Of a stretch of DNA of 38,985 bases, positions 1 to 7,993 are shown in pieces. The position numbers and the translations under genes are program-made. Location: positions 1-38,985 of the forward strand of contig NZ_QTPO01000068.1 of the NCBI RefSeq assembly GCF_003853645.1. Reading direction: 5' to 3'. Numbering within the stretch: position 1 is the first letter of the stretch; each line of letters opens with the position of its first letter. This DNA comes from Burkholderia sp. Bp9143. GTDB taxonomy: Bacteria > Pseudomonadota > Gammaproteobacteria > Burkholderiales > Burkholderiaceae. Below the pieces are notes generated by a model. The model saw only the letters and a list, made by a program, of their open reading frames with translations, was not told the origin of the DNA and searched no databases.

Positions 1-150
1 CACCACCGGAAGAACCACCACCAGAAGAACCACCACCGGAAGAACCACCACCGGAAGAACCACCACCGGAAGAACCACCGCCGGAAGAACCACCGCCGGA
101 AGAACCACCGCCGGAAGAGCTGCCACCGGAAGAACCGCCACCGGAGGACC
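1..150. repeat. 15-bp tandem array encoding SSGGG
   Basis: Ten consecutive 15-bp units (plus-strand form CACCACCGGAAGAAC) lie in frame with the minus-strand secreted protein. Units at 1-75 are nearly identical; those at 76-120 share a synonymous change (CACCGCC); those at 121-150 have diverged and one alters a residue. The array continues off the left edge, so its true copy number is unknown. Because the unit is a multiple of three, slippage would change protein length without a frameshift. Confidence 0.9.
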
Positions 151-655
151 CACCATCCGAACCCCCGCTGCCCGCTGCATTGCCGCTGCGGCCTGTGCCA
201 CCCGAGCCGCTCGTACCGCCTGCTGTACCGCCGACCCCTGCGGGCCCGACGGCGCCGTTGCCGTTGTTTCCGCCGCTGCCCTGGCCGCCGCCGCCGGTGG
301 TCCCGCCGGCACCGTTGCCAGCGTTGCCACCGATACCGCCGCCGGCGTATACGCGCACTGCGCAAGCGGCCGGGTTGGCCGCACATGACGATGCATTCTC
401 GGCCAGCATCATCACTGCGTTCGCGCCGGCGTCTGCATCTGCATTGGCGGCGCTGTCAGGCGCCGCGCTCTGCTCGACCTGGACCGGTGGGGGAGTGGAA
501 GTGCCGTCAGCCGGCAGCGCAGTAACCGGAGCGACGGTGGTCGTGTCCTGCGCGACGGCATACGAGCAGCAGCACGCAATCGCGGCTGCGGCCAGCAGGG
601 TCATGCGACAGCACCGTCCCGCCGCACGGGACAGTTGTTTCGTTGTGCTCATCAT
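1..655 (-). CDS. Secreted Gly/Ser-rich repeat protein, 3' end beyond the window
   Basis: Open frame of 218 codons from ATG at 655 to the left edge, no stop seen. The start has GGGAG just upstream. The N-terminus is a signal peptide: positive residues (K6, R10, R14, R17), a hydrophobic Leu/Ala/Cys stretch, then a likely cleavage near AVAQ-D. After a Thr/Pro/Ala-rich linker the protein becomes Gly-rich with Asn/Thr/Ser (about residues 100-165), then a perfect SSGGG pentapeptide repeat encoded by a 15-bp tandem array runs off the window. One Cys pair (SSCAANPAAC) precedes the Gly-rich part. I recognise no enzymatic domain. It could be a surface or envelope protein with a flexible low-complexity tail; the function is unknown. 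The first of two adjacent ATGs was used; the second would lose one residue. Confidence 0.72.
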   Translation of the reverse strand, partial: MMSTTKQLSRAAGRCCRMTLLAAAAIACCCSYAVAQDTTTVAPVTALPADGTSTPPPVQVEQSAAPDSAANADADAGANAVMMLAENASSCAANPAACAVRVYAGGGIGGNAGNGAGGTTGGGGQGSGGNNGNGAVGPAGVGGTAGGTSGSGGTGRSGNAAGSGGSDGGSSGGGSSGGSSSGGGSSGGGSSGGGSSGGGSSGGGSSGGGSSGGGSSGG

Positions 656-928
656 TGGTCTCCCGATGTGCGCGATGCCCCGCCACGCGCGTCCATCAAC
701 GTGTGATGCAGGGGACCAGCAACGATGCGTTGTCGTTTCGACGGCCGACGAGTGTCCGACCGGCGCCGGCCGCGAACACGAATCGGCACGCGGGCCCGCC
801 GTGCGAATCCCTAGTTGCGAGATTCGTGCCACCGGCCGGCTACGCCCGTGGCGCAAGGCGCGCGCGTACCGTGCGGCAGCGCCCGAAACGCCGTTGTGAG
901 CTTTTTGTTTCTGAGATGAAACGTCTGA

Positions 929-1939
929 CTACACCTCGCGCGCCGGTGTGTCGGCAGCGCGCAGCCAGCGATGGCAGAGGATCGACGTGATCCAGGCGAC
1001 GAGAAACAGCGCGACGATGCCGTAACCGATCGCGCCGAAGCGCTCGCCGATTGCATCGAGCGCATCGCGTACGGGGCCCGTCAGCGAGAGCTTGTCGGTG
1101 AGCAGGTCGGCGGCCTCGATCCCGCCGACCGCCAGCGCGACGGCCGCCGACAGCAGCGTGACGTTATAGAGCAGCTTGCGCCGCGGGTCGTCCATCGCCC
1201 ATCCGTACGCATGAATCATCAGCATATTGTCGGTAGAGTCGATCAGCGTCATGCCGGCCGCGAACAGTGCGGGAAACAGCATGACCGCATGAACCGGCAG
1301 CGCGTGGCTCGCCTGCGTGGCCGCGATCGCGAGCAGCGCGATTTCTGTTGCAGTATCGAAACCGAGGCCGAACAGCACGCCGACCGGATACATGTGCCAG
1401 CTTTTCGACACGAACCGGAACAGCGGGCGCAGCAGCCGCGACACGAGGCCGCCCAAGCGGTGCGTGTGCGCGGCGCCGTGAGCAGCATCCGGCGCGTTGC
1501 GATAGCGCCGCCACACGTTGCGCAGGATCACCAGGTTCATGCACGCGAGCACGAGCAGGAAGGTGGCGGACACCGCCGTGCCGATCGTGCCGCCGATCTC
1601 GCGGAATGCGTCGAAGCGGTCGCGCAGCGCGAACGTACTCAGCGCGATGCCAAGCGTCGCGGCGACCACGATCGTCGAGTGGCCGAGCGAGAAGAACAGG
1701 CCGACCGTCACCGGACGCTGGCCGTCCTGCATCAGCTTGCGCGTCGCGACGTCGATCGCGGCGATGTGATCGGCGTCGACCGCATGACGCAGCCCGAGCC
1801 CGTATGCGATCGCCGCGGTACCGAGCAGCAGCGGATGGTCGCGCAGCACCGCGAGCGCCCACAGCCAGGCGGCGACGTTCGCCGCGATCAGGCTGGCATA
1901 GAGCATCAGCAGGCGGCGCAGGGCAGGGGTGGGCGACAT
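929..1939 (-). CDS. hoxN: NiCoT-family nickel/cobalt permease (HoxN/NixA type)
   Basis: A 336-residue polytopic inner-membrane protein that should import Ni2+ and/or Co2+. The family signature is clear: the TM-II motif HAVDADHIAAID (about residues 52-63) with the HX4DH metal motif, LGHSTIVV further on, and LFGLGFDTATE in the second half. Length matches HoxN (about 350). A His-containing cytoplasmic loop (AAHGAAHTHRLGG) lies mid-protein. The ATG at 1939 has only a weak purine-rich site upstream. It sits alone between the left-edge secreted protein gene and fusA. No urease or hydrogenase gene is in the window, so whether nickel or cobalt is the main substrate cannot be judged. Confidence 0.88.
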   Translation of the reverse strand: MSPTPALRRLLMLYASLIAANVAAWLWALAVLRDHPLLLGTAAIAYGLGLRHAVDADHIAAIDVATRKLMQDGQRPVTVGLFFSLGHSTIVVAATLGIALSTFALRDRFDAFREIGGTIGTAVSATFLLVLACMNLVILRNVWRRYRNAPDAAHGAAHTHRLGGLVSRLLRPLFRFVSKSWHMYPVGVLFGLGFDTATEIALLAIAATQASHALPVHAVMLFPALFAAGMTLIDSTDNMLMIHAYGWAMDDPRRKLLYNVTLLSAAVALAVGGIEAADLLTDKLSLTGPVRDALDAIGERFGAIGYGIVALFLVAWITSILCHRWLRAADTPAREV

Positions 1940-2047
1940 CGGGCGTATCCATCTGACGAATCGAGATGCATTGTGTCATGCGAAAATAAGCCCGACGTGC
2001 CGATCGAAAAGGATGTGGGCGGCCCGCGCCGATCCGGCAGGCGGACG

Positions 2048-2078
2048 AAAAAAAGCCCGTCCGGTTCCGGACGGGCTT
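2048..2078 (-). terminator. Intrinsic terminator of fusA
   Basis: A perfect 12-bp inverted repeat (AAGCCCGTCCGG) with a 2-nt centre at 2053-2078, followed in minus-strand direction by seven T residues at 2054-2048. It lies 33 bp past the fusA stop. Confidence 0.9.
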
Positions 2079-2111
2079 CGACATGCCGTGGCAGGGCGCA
2101 ATGCCCGGCGC

Positions 2112-4223
2112 TTACTTCACTTTCGCGTTGATCACGGCTTCCGACACGTTCGCCGGCGTTTCCGCGTAGTGCTTGAACTCCATCGTGTAGGTGGCGCGGC
2201 CCTGCGTCGCGGAGCGCAGCGACGTCGAATAGCCGAACATCTCGGCAAGCGGCACTTCGGCGCGCACCAGCTTGCCGCCGCCGCCCGCGATGTCCTCCAT
2301 CCCCTGCACGATGCCGCGCCGGCTCGACAGGTCGCCCATCACGTTGCCCATGAAGTCCTCGGGCGTCTCGACCTCGACGGCCATCATCGGCTCGAGCAGT
2401 ACCGGCTTCGCCTTGCGCATGGCTTCCTTGAACGCCATCGAGCCGGCCATCCGGAACGCGTTTTCGTTCGAGTCGACGTCGTGGTACGAGCCGAACGTCA
2501 GGTGCACCTTCACGTCGACGACCGGGTAGCCCGCGAGCACGCCGCTCTTCAGCGTTTCGGTGATGCCCTTGTCGACGGCCGGGATGAATTCGCGCGGAAT
2601 CACGCCGCCCTTGATCTCGTCGAGGAACTCGTAGCCCTTGCCGGGGTTCGGCTCCAGCGTGATCACCGCATGCCCGTACTGGCCGCGCCCGCCCGACTGC
2701 TTGACGAACTTGCCTTCGACATCGGACGCCGTCGTGCGCACCGTCTCGCGATACGCGACCTGCGGCTTGCCGACCGTCGCCTCGACGCCGAACTCGCGCT
2801 TCATCCGGTCGACCAGGATTTCGAGGTGCAGCTCGCCCATCCCCGAGATGATCGTCTGGCCGGATTCCTCGTCGGTCTGCACGCGGAACGACGGATCTTC
2901 CTGCGCGAGGCGGTTCAGCGCGAGGCCCATCTTTTCCTGGTCGGCCTTGGTTTTCGGCTCGACGGCCTGCGAGATCACCGGTTCCGGGAATTCCATCTTC
3001 TCGAGGATGATCGGCTTGGTCGGATCGCACAGCGTGTCGCCCGTGGTCGCTTCCTTCAAGCCGACCGCCGCCGCGATGTCGCCCGCGCGCACTTCCTTGA
3101 TTTCCTTGCGCTCGTTCGCGTGCATCTGCAGGATCCGGCCGAGTCGCTCCTTCTTGTCCTTCGTCGCGTTCAGCACCGTGTCGCCCGATTCGACGACGCC
3201 CGAATACACGCGGAAGAAGATCAGCTGGCCGACGAACGGGTCGGTCATGATCTTGAACGCGAGGGACGAGAACGGCTCGTCGTCGCTCGGGTGACGTTCG
3301 GCCGGCTTTTCCGGATCGGCGAAGTCGTGGCCGAGGATGGCCGGTACGTCGACCGGCGACGGCAGGTAGTCGATCACCGCGTCGAGCATCGCCTGAACGC
3401 CCTTGTTCTTGAACGCGCTGCCGCACAGCATCGGCACGATCTCGTTCGCGATCGTGCGTCGGCGCAGCGCGGCCTTGATCTCGTCCTCGGTCAGCGATTC
3501 ATGGTCGTGCAGGTACTTCTCGAGCAGTTCCTCGCTGGCTTCCGCGGCGGCCTCGACCATCTTCTCGCGCCATTCGTGCGCGAGCTCGACGAGATTCGCG
3601 GGGATATCCTCGTACGTGAACTTCACGCCCTGGCTTTCGTCGTCCCAGACGATCGCCTTCATCTTCACGAGATCGACGACGCCCTGGAAATGATCTTCCG
3701 CGCCGATCGGAATCTGGATCGGCACGGCGACGCCCTTCAGGCGCTCGCCGATCTGGCGCTGTACGCGGAAGAAGTCCGCGCCGACGCGGTCCATCTTGTT
3801 GACGAACGCGATGCGCGGCACCTTGTACTTGTTCGCCTGGCGCCACACGGTTTCGGACTGCGGCTGCACGCCGCCGACCGAGTCGTAGACCATGCACGCG
3901 CCGTCGAGCACACGCATCGAGCGCTCGACCTCGATCGTGAAGTCGACGTGCCCGGGGGTGTCGATGATGTTGATCCGGTGTTCCGGATAGTTGCCGGCCA
4001 TGCCCTTCCAGAAGGCCGTGGTCGCAGCCGACGTGATCGTGATGCCGCGTTCCTGCTCCTGCTCCATCCAGTCCATCGTGGCCGCGCCGTCGTGCACTTC
4101 ACCGATCTTGTGGCTCACGCCGGTGTAAAACAGGATGCGCTCGGTCGTCGTGGTCTTGCCGGCATCGATGTGAGCGCTGATCCCGATGTTGCGATAGCGC
4201 TCGATGGGGGTTTTGCGGGGCAC
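2112..4223 (-). CDS. fusA: Translation elongation factor G, second copy
   Basis: A 703-residue GTPase that drives ribosomal translocation and, with RRF, subunit recycling. The GTP-binding motifs are intact: G1 AHIDAGKT at 17-24, DTPGH near 88, NKMD near 142 and GSAFKNKG near 260. The downstream domains II-V are full length and end KHYAETPANVSEAVINAKVK. I chose the GTG at 4223 because AGGAGG sits 5 nt upstream and the protein then starts PRKTPIERYRNIGISAHIDAG as in the family; the longer frame (to 4349) adds a nonconserved leader. No rpsG, rpsL or tuf gene adjoins it, so this is not the str-operon copy. Burkholderia are known to carry two EF-G genes, and this is inferred to be the stand-alone paralogue. 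Whether it is specialised is unknown. Confidence 0.93.
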   Translation of the reverse strand: MPRKTPIERYRNIGISAHIDAGKTTTTERILFYTGVSHKIGEVHDGAATMDWMEQEQERGITITSAATTAFWKGMAGNYPEHRINIIDTPGHVDFTIEVERSMRVLDGACMVYDSVGGVQPQSETVWRQANKYKVPRIAFVNKMDRVGADFFRVQRQIGERLKGVAVPIQIPIGAEDHFQGVVDLVKMKAIVWDDESQGVKFTYEDIPANLVELAHEWREKMVEAAAEASEELLEKYLHDHESLTEDEIKAALRRRTIANEIVPMLCGSAFKNKGVQAMLDAVIDYLPSPVDVPAILGHDFADPEKPAERHPSDDEPFSSLAFKIMTDPFVGQLIFFRVYSGVVESGDTVLNATKDKKERLGRILQMHANERKEIKEVRAGDIAAAVGLKEATTGDTLCDPTKPIILEKMEFPEPVISQAVEPKTKADQEKMGLALNRLAQEDPSFRVQTDEESGQTIISGMGELHLEILVDRMKREFGVEATVGKPQVAYRETVRTTASDVEGKFVKQSGGRGQYGHAVITLEPNPGKGYEFLDEIKGGVIPREFIPAVDKGITETLKSGVLAGYPVVDVKVHLTFGSYHDVDSNENAFRMAGSMAFKEAMRKAKPVLLEPMMAVEVETPEDFMGNVMGDLSSRRGIVQGMEDIAGGGGKLVRAEVPLAEMFGYSTSLRSATQGRATYTMEFKHYAETPANVSEAVINAKVK

Positions 4224-4228
4224 GTGAA

Positions 4229-4234
4229 CCTCCT
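4229..4234 (-). promoter_or_regulatory. Consensus Shine-Dalgarno of fusA
   Basis: Minus-strand AGGAGG, 5 nt before the GTG start at 4223. It decides the start codon against the longer upstream frame. Confidence 0.85.
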
Positions 4235-4372
4235 GGTGGTTCGGATCGTAAGCGGACCGGCTGCACCGGCCCGGGCTAAAACAAGCGAGATTTAAAGCAT
4301 AGCGCTTGTCCGTGGCTTTTGCAGATGCGGGCAGCGATTGCCGAATCAAGGCGGGTGCAGCCGCCGGCGGGC

Positions 4373-4405
4373 AAAAAAAAACCGGCGCGCATCGGGCGGC
4401 CGGCT
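4373..4405 (-). terminator. Terminator after the DUF192 gene
   Basis: The minus-strand stem AGCCGGC/GCCGGTT (4399-4405 with 4380-4386, one G-U pair) is followed by a run of T. It lies 36 bp past the stop at 4441, between that gene and fusA, so fusA probably has its own promoter within 4224-4372. Confidence 0.65.
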
Positions 4406-4440
4406 TCGGTCGACGCGCGGCGGCGCCGCGGAATGCGTCG

Positions 4441-4941
4441 TTACTGGGGCTTGGGCAGCCCGTCGAGCTTCATGCCCGGCTTGATGCCCTTCGCCGCGAA
4501 CCAGCCCTTGCTCATTTCGAGCGCATAGACGCCGTTGTTGCGCGGGCAGTGGTTGTCGGTCGTCTCGGCCTTCATCTCGTCGATGTCCGTGATCGTGCCG
4601 TCCGCGCGAATGAACGCGATCGACAGCGGGATCAGCGTGTTCTTCATCCAGAAGCAGTGCACGGCGTTCTCGTTGAACACGAACAGCATGCCTTCGTTCG
4701 GCGCGAGCTGCGACCGGTACATCAACCCTTGTTCGCGGTCGGCGTCGTTCGCGGCGACGGCCGCGTCGATCACGTACATGCCGGCGCGCAGCTTCACGTG
4801 CGGGAACTCGCTCGGCTGCTTGGCGCCGGGCGGCATCTGCGCGTGGGCGGTCTGCATGCCGAGTGCGAGGACGGCGAGCGCGGCGGGAAACACGGCGGCG
4901 CGCGCAAGGCGGCCGAGCGACGAGCGCAGGGAGAATCGCAC
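4441..4941 (-). CDS. DUF192 family secreted protein
   Basis: 166 residues from a GTG at 4941, which has GGAG 8 nt upstream; the longer frame to 5001 has no such site and adds a nonhydrophobic leader. An N-terminal signal peptide (RFSLRSSLGRLARAAVFPAALAVLALGMQTAHA, cleavage before QMPPG) predicts export. The mature part carries the DUF192 hallmarks: REQGLMYRSQLAPNEGMLFVF, CFWMKNTLIPLSIAFI and the closing WFAAKGIKPGMKL. DUF192 is a small beta-barrel family without an established enzymatic activity. One Cys follows the H in VHCFWMKN and another lies in NHCPRNN. It stands alone between two terminators. Confidence 0.88.
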   Translation of the reverse strand: MRFSLRSSLGRLARAAVFPAALAVLALGMQTAHAQMPPGAKQPSEFPHVKLRAGMYVIDAAVAANDADREQGLMYRSQLAPNEGMLFVFNENAVHCFWMKNTLIPLSIAFIRADGTITDIDEMKAETTDNHCPRNNGVYALEMSKGWFAAKGIKPGMKLDGLPKPQ

Positions 4942-5005
4942 AGCAGGGCTCCTATCGGGAAAACAAGAACCGCATGGTACGCGAAGCACGCAGGCGGGCA
5001 CAAAA

Positions 5006-5042
5006 AAGAAAAAGGCAGATCGCCTCGCGGTGATCTGCCTTT
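5006..5042 (-). terminator. Terminator of the small basic secreted protein gene
   Basis: A perfect 11-bp stem AAAGGCAGATC (5011-5021) / GATCTGCCTTT (5032-5042), followed on the minus strand by a T-rich run. It lies about 60 bp downstream of the stop at 5102. Confidence 0.85.
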
Positions 5043-5101
5043 CAACGCCGTAAGAACGGCAAGACTGCGTGTTCTTGACTGCGTTATTACAACCAGCTTG
5101 C

Positions 5102-5317
5102 TTAGTTCGAAGCAGCTGCCGGGGCTTCGGCTTCGCTAGCAGCCTTCTTCGCTGCGTGGTGCTTCTTCGCAGCGTGGTGCTTCTTAGCGTGGGCCTTCTT
5201 TGCCGGTGCCGAAGCAGCTGCCGGAGCAGCAGCCGAAGCAGCTTCCGGAGCCGAAGCTTGTGCGAAAGCAGCCGTTGCGAAGAGACCAGCGACCAGAGCG
5301 GCGATCAGTTTGTTCAT
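5102..5317 (-). CDS. Small Ala/Lys/His-rich secreted protein
   Basis: 71 residues, with GAGG 8 nt before the ATG at 5317. The first 20 residues (MNKLIAALVAGLFATAAFAQ) are a clear Sec signal peptide cut after AFA or AFAQ. The mature part is an Ala-rich acidic or neutral segment, then a highly basic repeat in which AKKHHA recurs (KKAHAKKHHAAKKHHAAKK), then a short acidic tail. The composition resembles both histone-H1-like tails and the periplasmic acid-shock protein Asr; the signal peptide favours a periplasmic role, but homology to Asr is only suggested by composition. Strong codon regularity and a dedicated terminator argue it is real and well expressed. The gene is monocistronic. Confidence 0.8.
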   Translation of the reverse strand: MNKLIAALVAGLFATAAFAQASAPEAASAAAPAAASAPAKKAHAKKHHAAKKHHAAKKAASEAEAPAAASN

Positions 5318-5605
5318 GTTGTGTTCCTCAGCTTTAGTTAATTAACCAAATGACCCGGCATAGGAGTCATGACGTCTAACGGTGCCATCCACCTTTCGGT
5401 TGACAGACGCTTCGAGAAATTTCTCATTGCGCTGCGGGCGCCGAATCGTATTCGAAGAAAACGTCGCTTTCGTGACGCAAACACGGAAATACCGGTTCGG
5501 CTGCCAATGCCGGATAGCTCAGGGTGGCATCTGCGTGGTTTAACGCGCGATCTTCGCAGGCGGTTGACGAAAAAGATGACGAAAAATTCGCGCGTCCCGA
5601 ATTCG
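5318..5605. other. Gene-free stretch between the small secreted protein and rluE
   Basis: I see no credible ORF here. Both flanking genes are on the minus strand, so the right-hand side is the downstream region of rluE and the left-hand side the promoter region of the small secreted protein. A local AT-rich patch (TTAGTTAATTAACC, 5336-5349) is close to that gene's start and may be leader or promoter sequence. No clear -35/-10 pair or terminator was recognised. Confidence 0.5.
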
Positions 5606-6184
5606 TCATTCGGCGCGTGCGAAACCGTCCCACGGCGCGCGCGGCGGCAGCGCGATTGTTTCACCCGGTGCAATGCCGAGTGCGAATATGTCAAGCGCGC
5701 CAATGCCGACGCGCACGAGACGCAACGTCGGGAAGCCGATCGCGGCCGTCATCCGGCGTACCTGTCGATTCTTGCCTTCGGTGATTGCGAGTTCGATCCA
5801 CGTGGTCGGGATCGCGGCGCGGTAGCGGATCGGCGGGTTGCGCGGCCACAGCGTGTCGGGCGGTTCGATGAATTCGGCGCGGCACGGGCGCGTCACGTAG
5901 TCGCCGAGATCGACGCCGCGCGCGAGCACCTTCAGGTCGGCCGGGCCCGGCGCGCCGTCGACCTGCGCCCAGTAGCGCTTGACAAGCTTGTGGCGCGGCT
6001 CGGCGATGCGCGCCTGCAGCGCGCCGTCGTCGGTGAGCAGCAGCAGGCCCTCGCTGTCCGCGTCGAGCCGGCCGGCCGGGTAGACGCCGGGCGTTGTTAC
6101 CCAGTCGCCGAGCGACGGCCGCGTCTCGTGCGCGGAAAACTGGCAAATCGTGCCGAACGGCTTGTTGAGGGCGATCAGGGTCAT
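5606..6184 (-). CDS. rluE: 23S rRNA pseudouridine synthase, RluE type
   Basis: 192 residues of the RsuA/RluB/E/F family, which isomerises uridine to pseudouridine; E. coli RluE acts on U2457 of 23S rRNA. The catalytic motif GRLDADSEGLLLLT (about residues 38-51) contains the essential Asp. Other family blocks are LNKPFGTICQFS at the N-terminus and the late EGKNRQVRRMTAAIGFPTLRLVRVGIG. There is no N-terminal S4 domain, as expected for RluE and unlike RsuA or RluB. No strong Shine-Dalgarno is seen before the ATG at 6184. It is divergent from icd. Confidence 0.87.
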   Translation of the reverse strand: MTLIALNKPFGTICQFSAHETRPSLGDWVTTPGVYPAGRLDADSEGLLLLTDDGALQARIAEPRHKLVKRYWAQVDGAPGPADLKVLARGVDLGDYVTRPCRAEFIEPPDTLWPRNPPIRYRAAIPTTWIELAITEGKNRQVRRMTAAIGFPTLRLVRVGIGALDIFALGIAPGETIALPPRAPWDGFARAE

Positions 6185-6280
6185 GGCGGGGCGCCCGCCC
6201 GGCGTGCCGCGGGGAAGCGGGGCGGGCGGTCTATGGCAAATGGCGGAATCTTAATGCATAATACGGAACGGCAAGTCATC

Positions 6281-6296
6281 TGTCTTATATAAGACA
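6281..6296. promoter_or_regulatory. Perfect 16-bp palindrome, candidate operator in the rluE-icd gap
   Basis: TGTCTTATATAAGACA is an exact inverted repeat, 161 bp upstream of the icd start and 97 bp upstream of rluE. Its AT-rich centre in a GC-rich genome, and its position in a divergent promoter region, fit a dimeric repressor site. A GntR-type regulator of central metabolism is a plausible binder, but this is inference. It could overlap a -10 element. Confidence 0.6.
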
Positions 6297-6457
6297 TAAG
6301 GGACGACTTGATACGCAACGTCGCGCTTCGTGCCGCCGGCCCCGGTTGGGGCGCTAGAATAGCGGCTCGCTGTTGCCGTCACGAAGGTGGCAAGGCCACC
6401 TCGCCGCGCGCAGTTTCGACCAGCATCACCTGCTCAGCCACGTCACTGGAGTCGATC

Positions 6458-7714
6458 ATGCCGTATCAGCACATCAAGGTTCCGGAGGGCGGTGACAAGA
6501 TCACCGTCAACAAGGACTTCTCGCTCAACGTTTCCGATCAGCCGATCATTCCCTATATCGAAGGCGACGGTACGGGCTTCGATATCACGCCGGTCATGAT
6601 CAAGGTCGTCGACGCGGCGGTCGCGCATGCCTACAAGGGCAAGCGCAAGATCCACTGGATGGAGATCTTCGCGGGCGAGAAGGCGACGAAGGTGTACGGT
6701 CCGGACGTGTGGCTGCCGGACGAAACGCTGCAGGTGCTGAAGGAATACGTGGTGTCGATCAAGGGGCCGCTCACGACCCCGGTCGGCGGCGGCATCCGTT
6801 CGCTGAACGTCGCGCTGCGCCAGGAACTCGACCTCTACGTGTGCCTGCGTCCGGTCCAGTATTTCAAGGGCGTGCCGTCGCCGGTGCGCGAGCCGCAAAA
6901 GATCGACATGGTGATCTTCCGCGAGAACTCGGAAGACATCTACGCGGGCATCGAATGGGCCGCGGGCTCCGAGCAGGCAAAGAAGGTCATCAAGTTCCTG
7001 CAGGAAGAGATGGGCGTGAAGAAGATCCGCTTCCCCGAAACCTCGGGGATCGGCGTCAAGCCCGTGTCGACCGAAGGCACCGAGCGTCTCGTGCGCAAGG
7101 CGATCCAGTACGCGATCGACAACGATCGCAAGTCGGTCACGCTGGTGCACAAGGGCAACATCATGAAGTTCACGGAAGGCCTGTTCCGTGACGCCGGCTA
7201 TGCGCTCGCACAGAAGGAATTCGGCGGCGAGCTGATCGACGGTGGTCCGTGGATGCGTGTGAAGAACCCGAAGACGGGCAACGAGATCGTCATCAAGGAT
7301 TCGATCGCCGACGCGTTCCTGCAGCAGATCCTGCTGCGTCCGGCCGAGTACGACGTGATCGCGACGCTGAACCTGAACGGCGACTACATCTCCGACGCGC
7401 TGGCCGCGCAGGTCGGTGGCATCGGGATCGCGCCGGGCGCGAACCTGTCGGATTCGGTCGCGATGTTCGAGGCGACCCACGGCACCGCGCCGAAGTATGC
7501 GGGCAAGGATTACGTGAACCCCGGTTCCGAGATCCTGTCGGCGGAAATGATGCTGCGCCACCTCGGCTGGATGGAAGCGGCCGACACGATCATCGCCGCG
7601 ATGGAAAAGTCGATCCTGCAGAAGCGCGTCACGTATGACTTCGCGCGCCTGATGGAAGGCGCGACGCAGGTGTCGTGCTCCGGCTTCGGCGAAGTGCTGA
7701 TCGAGAACATGTAA
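6458..7714 (+). CDS. icd: NADP-dependent isocitrate dehydrogenase, homodimeric type
   Basis: 418 residues; converts isocitrate and NADP+ to 2-oxoglutarate, CO2 and NADPH in the TCA cycle. I start at the ATG at 6458, which has GGAG 6 nt upstream and gives the family N-terminus MPYQHIKVPEGGDKI; the longer frame to 6308 adds an unrelated leader. Seen in the sequence: PYIEGDGTG, SIKGPLTTPVGGGIRSLNVALRQELDLYVCLRPV, the substrate and phosphorylation-loop motif RENSEDIYAGIEW (the Ser matching the E. coli Ser113 AceK target), VHKGNIMKFTEG, and the C-terminal ATHGTAPKYAGK. The same reaction is encoded by an unrelated protein immediately downstream. The promoter region contains the 16-bp palindrome. 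Confidence 0.96.
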   Translation: MPYQHIKVPEGGDKITVNKDFSLNVSDQPIIPYIEGDGTGFDITPVMIKVVDAAVAHAYKGKRKIHWMEIFAGEKATKVYGPDVWLPDETLQVLKEYVVSIKGPLTTPVGGGIRSLNVALRQELDLYVCLRPVQYFKGVPSPVREPQKIDMVIFRENSEDIYAGIEWAAGSEQAKKVIKFLQEEMGVKKIRFPETSGIGVKPVSTEGTERLVRKAIQYAIDNDRKSVTLVHKGNIMKFTEGLFRDAGYALAQKEFGGELIDGGPWMRVKNPKTGNEIVIKDSIADAFLQQILLRPAEYDVIATLNLNGDYISDALAAQVGGIGIAPGANLSDSVAMFEATHGTAPKYAGKDYVNPGSEILSAEMMLRHLGWMEAADTIIAAMEKSILQKRVTYDFARLMEGATQVSCSGFGEVLIENM

Positions 7715-7749
7715 GTCCCCTTCCGGGGTAGGCCGGCGGACAGCCGGCC

Positions 7750-7782
7750 GCCCCGGCGCCTACTGCCGGCGCTGGGGCGTTT
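7750..7782 (+). terminator. Likely terminator of icd
   Basis: Stem GCCCCGGCGCC (7750-7760) / GGCGCTGGGGC (7768-7778) with one G-U pair and a 7-nt loop, followed by a short GTTTC. It lies 36 bp after the icd stop. The T-run is weak, so termination may be partial. The rest of the 279-bp gap to the next gene shows no clear feature. Confidence 0.55.
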
Positions 7783-7993
7783 CATGAACGGCAGATTTGT
7801 TGGCAGGCGGTCCGGCATGCGGGCCGCGGCGCCGCGACGCGGCCCGGGTGCCCTGCAAGGTAGAACATGACGGCCCTCGCAACACCACCGCCCGGCTAGC
7901 CGGCACGCCCCTTTCGCGATCGACCCGGTCGCTCCCCGCCGGTTACCGCCGGCGCTCCTCAGTCCCAAATTTTCACGTAGCAACGCATCGACC

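Noticed and set aside
1..150. CRISPR array at the left edge
   Set aside because: The repeats are directly tandem with no spacers and are in frame with a coding sequence.
180..899. Plus-strand Pro-rich open frame across the left-edge region
   Set aside because: It is the antisense of the Gly-rich minus-strand gene; Gly codons read backwards give Pro. The minus strand has a signal peptide and a ribosome binding site.
1955..1985. Short inverted GCAT-N6-ATGC before the nickel permease as a NikR-like operator
   Set aside because: Four-base arms are too short to distinguish from chance, and it does not match the long-spaced NikR pattern.
971..2131. Long plus-strand frames opposite the nickel permease and fusA
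   Set aside because: Arg/Asp/His/Gln-rich composition without family signature; typical antisense shadow of high-GC genes.
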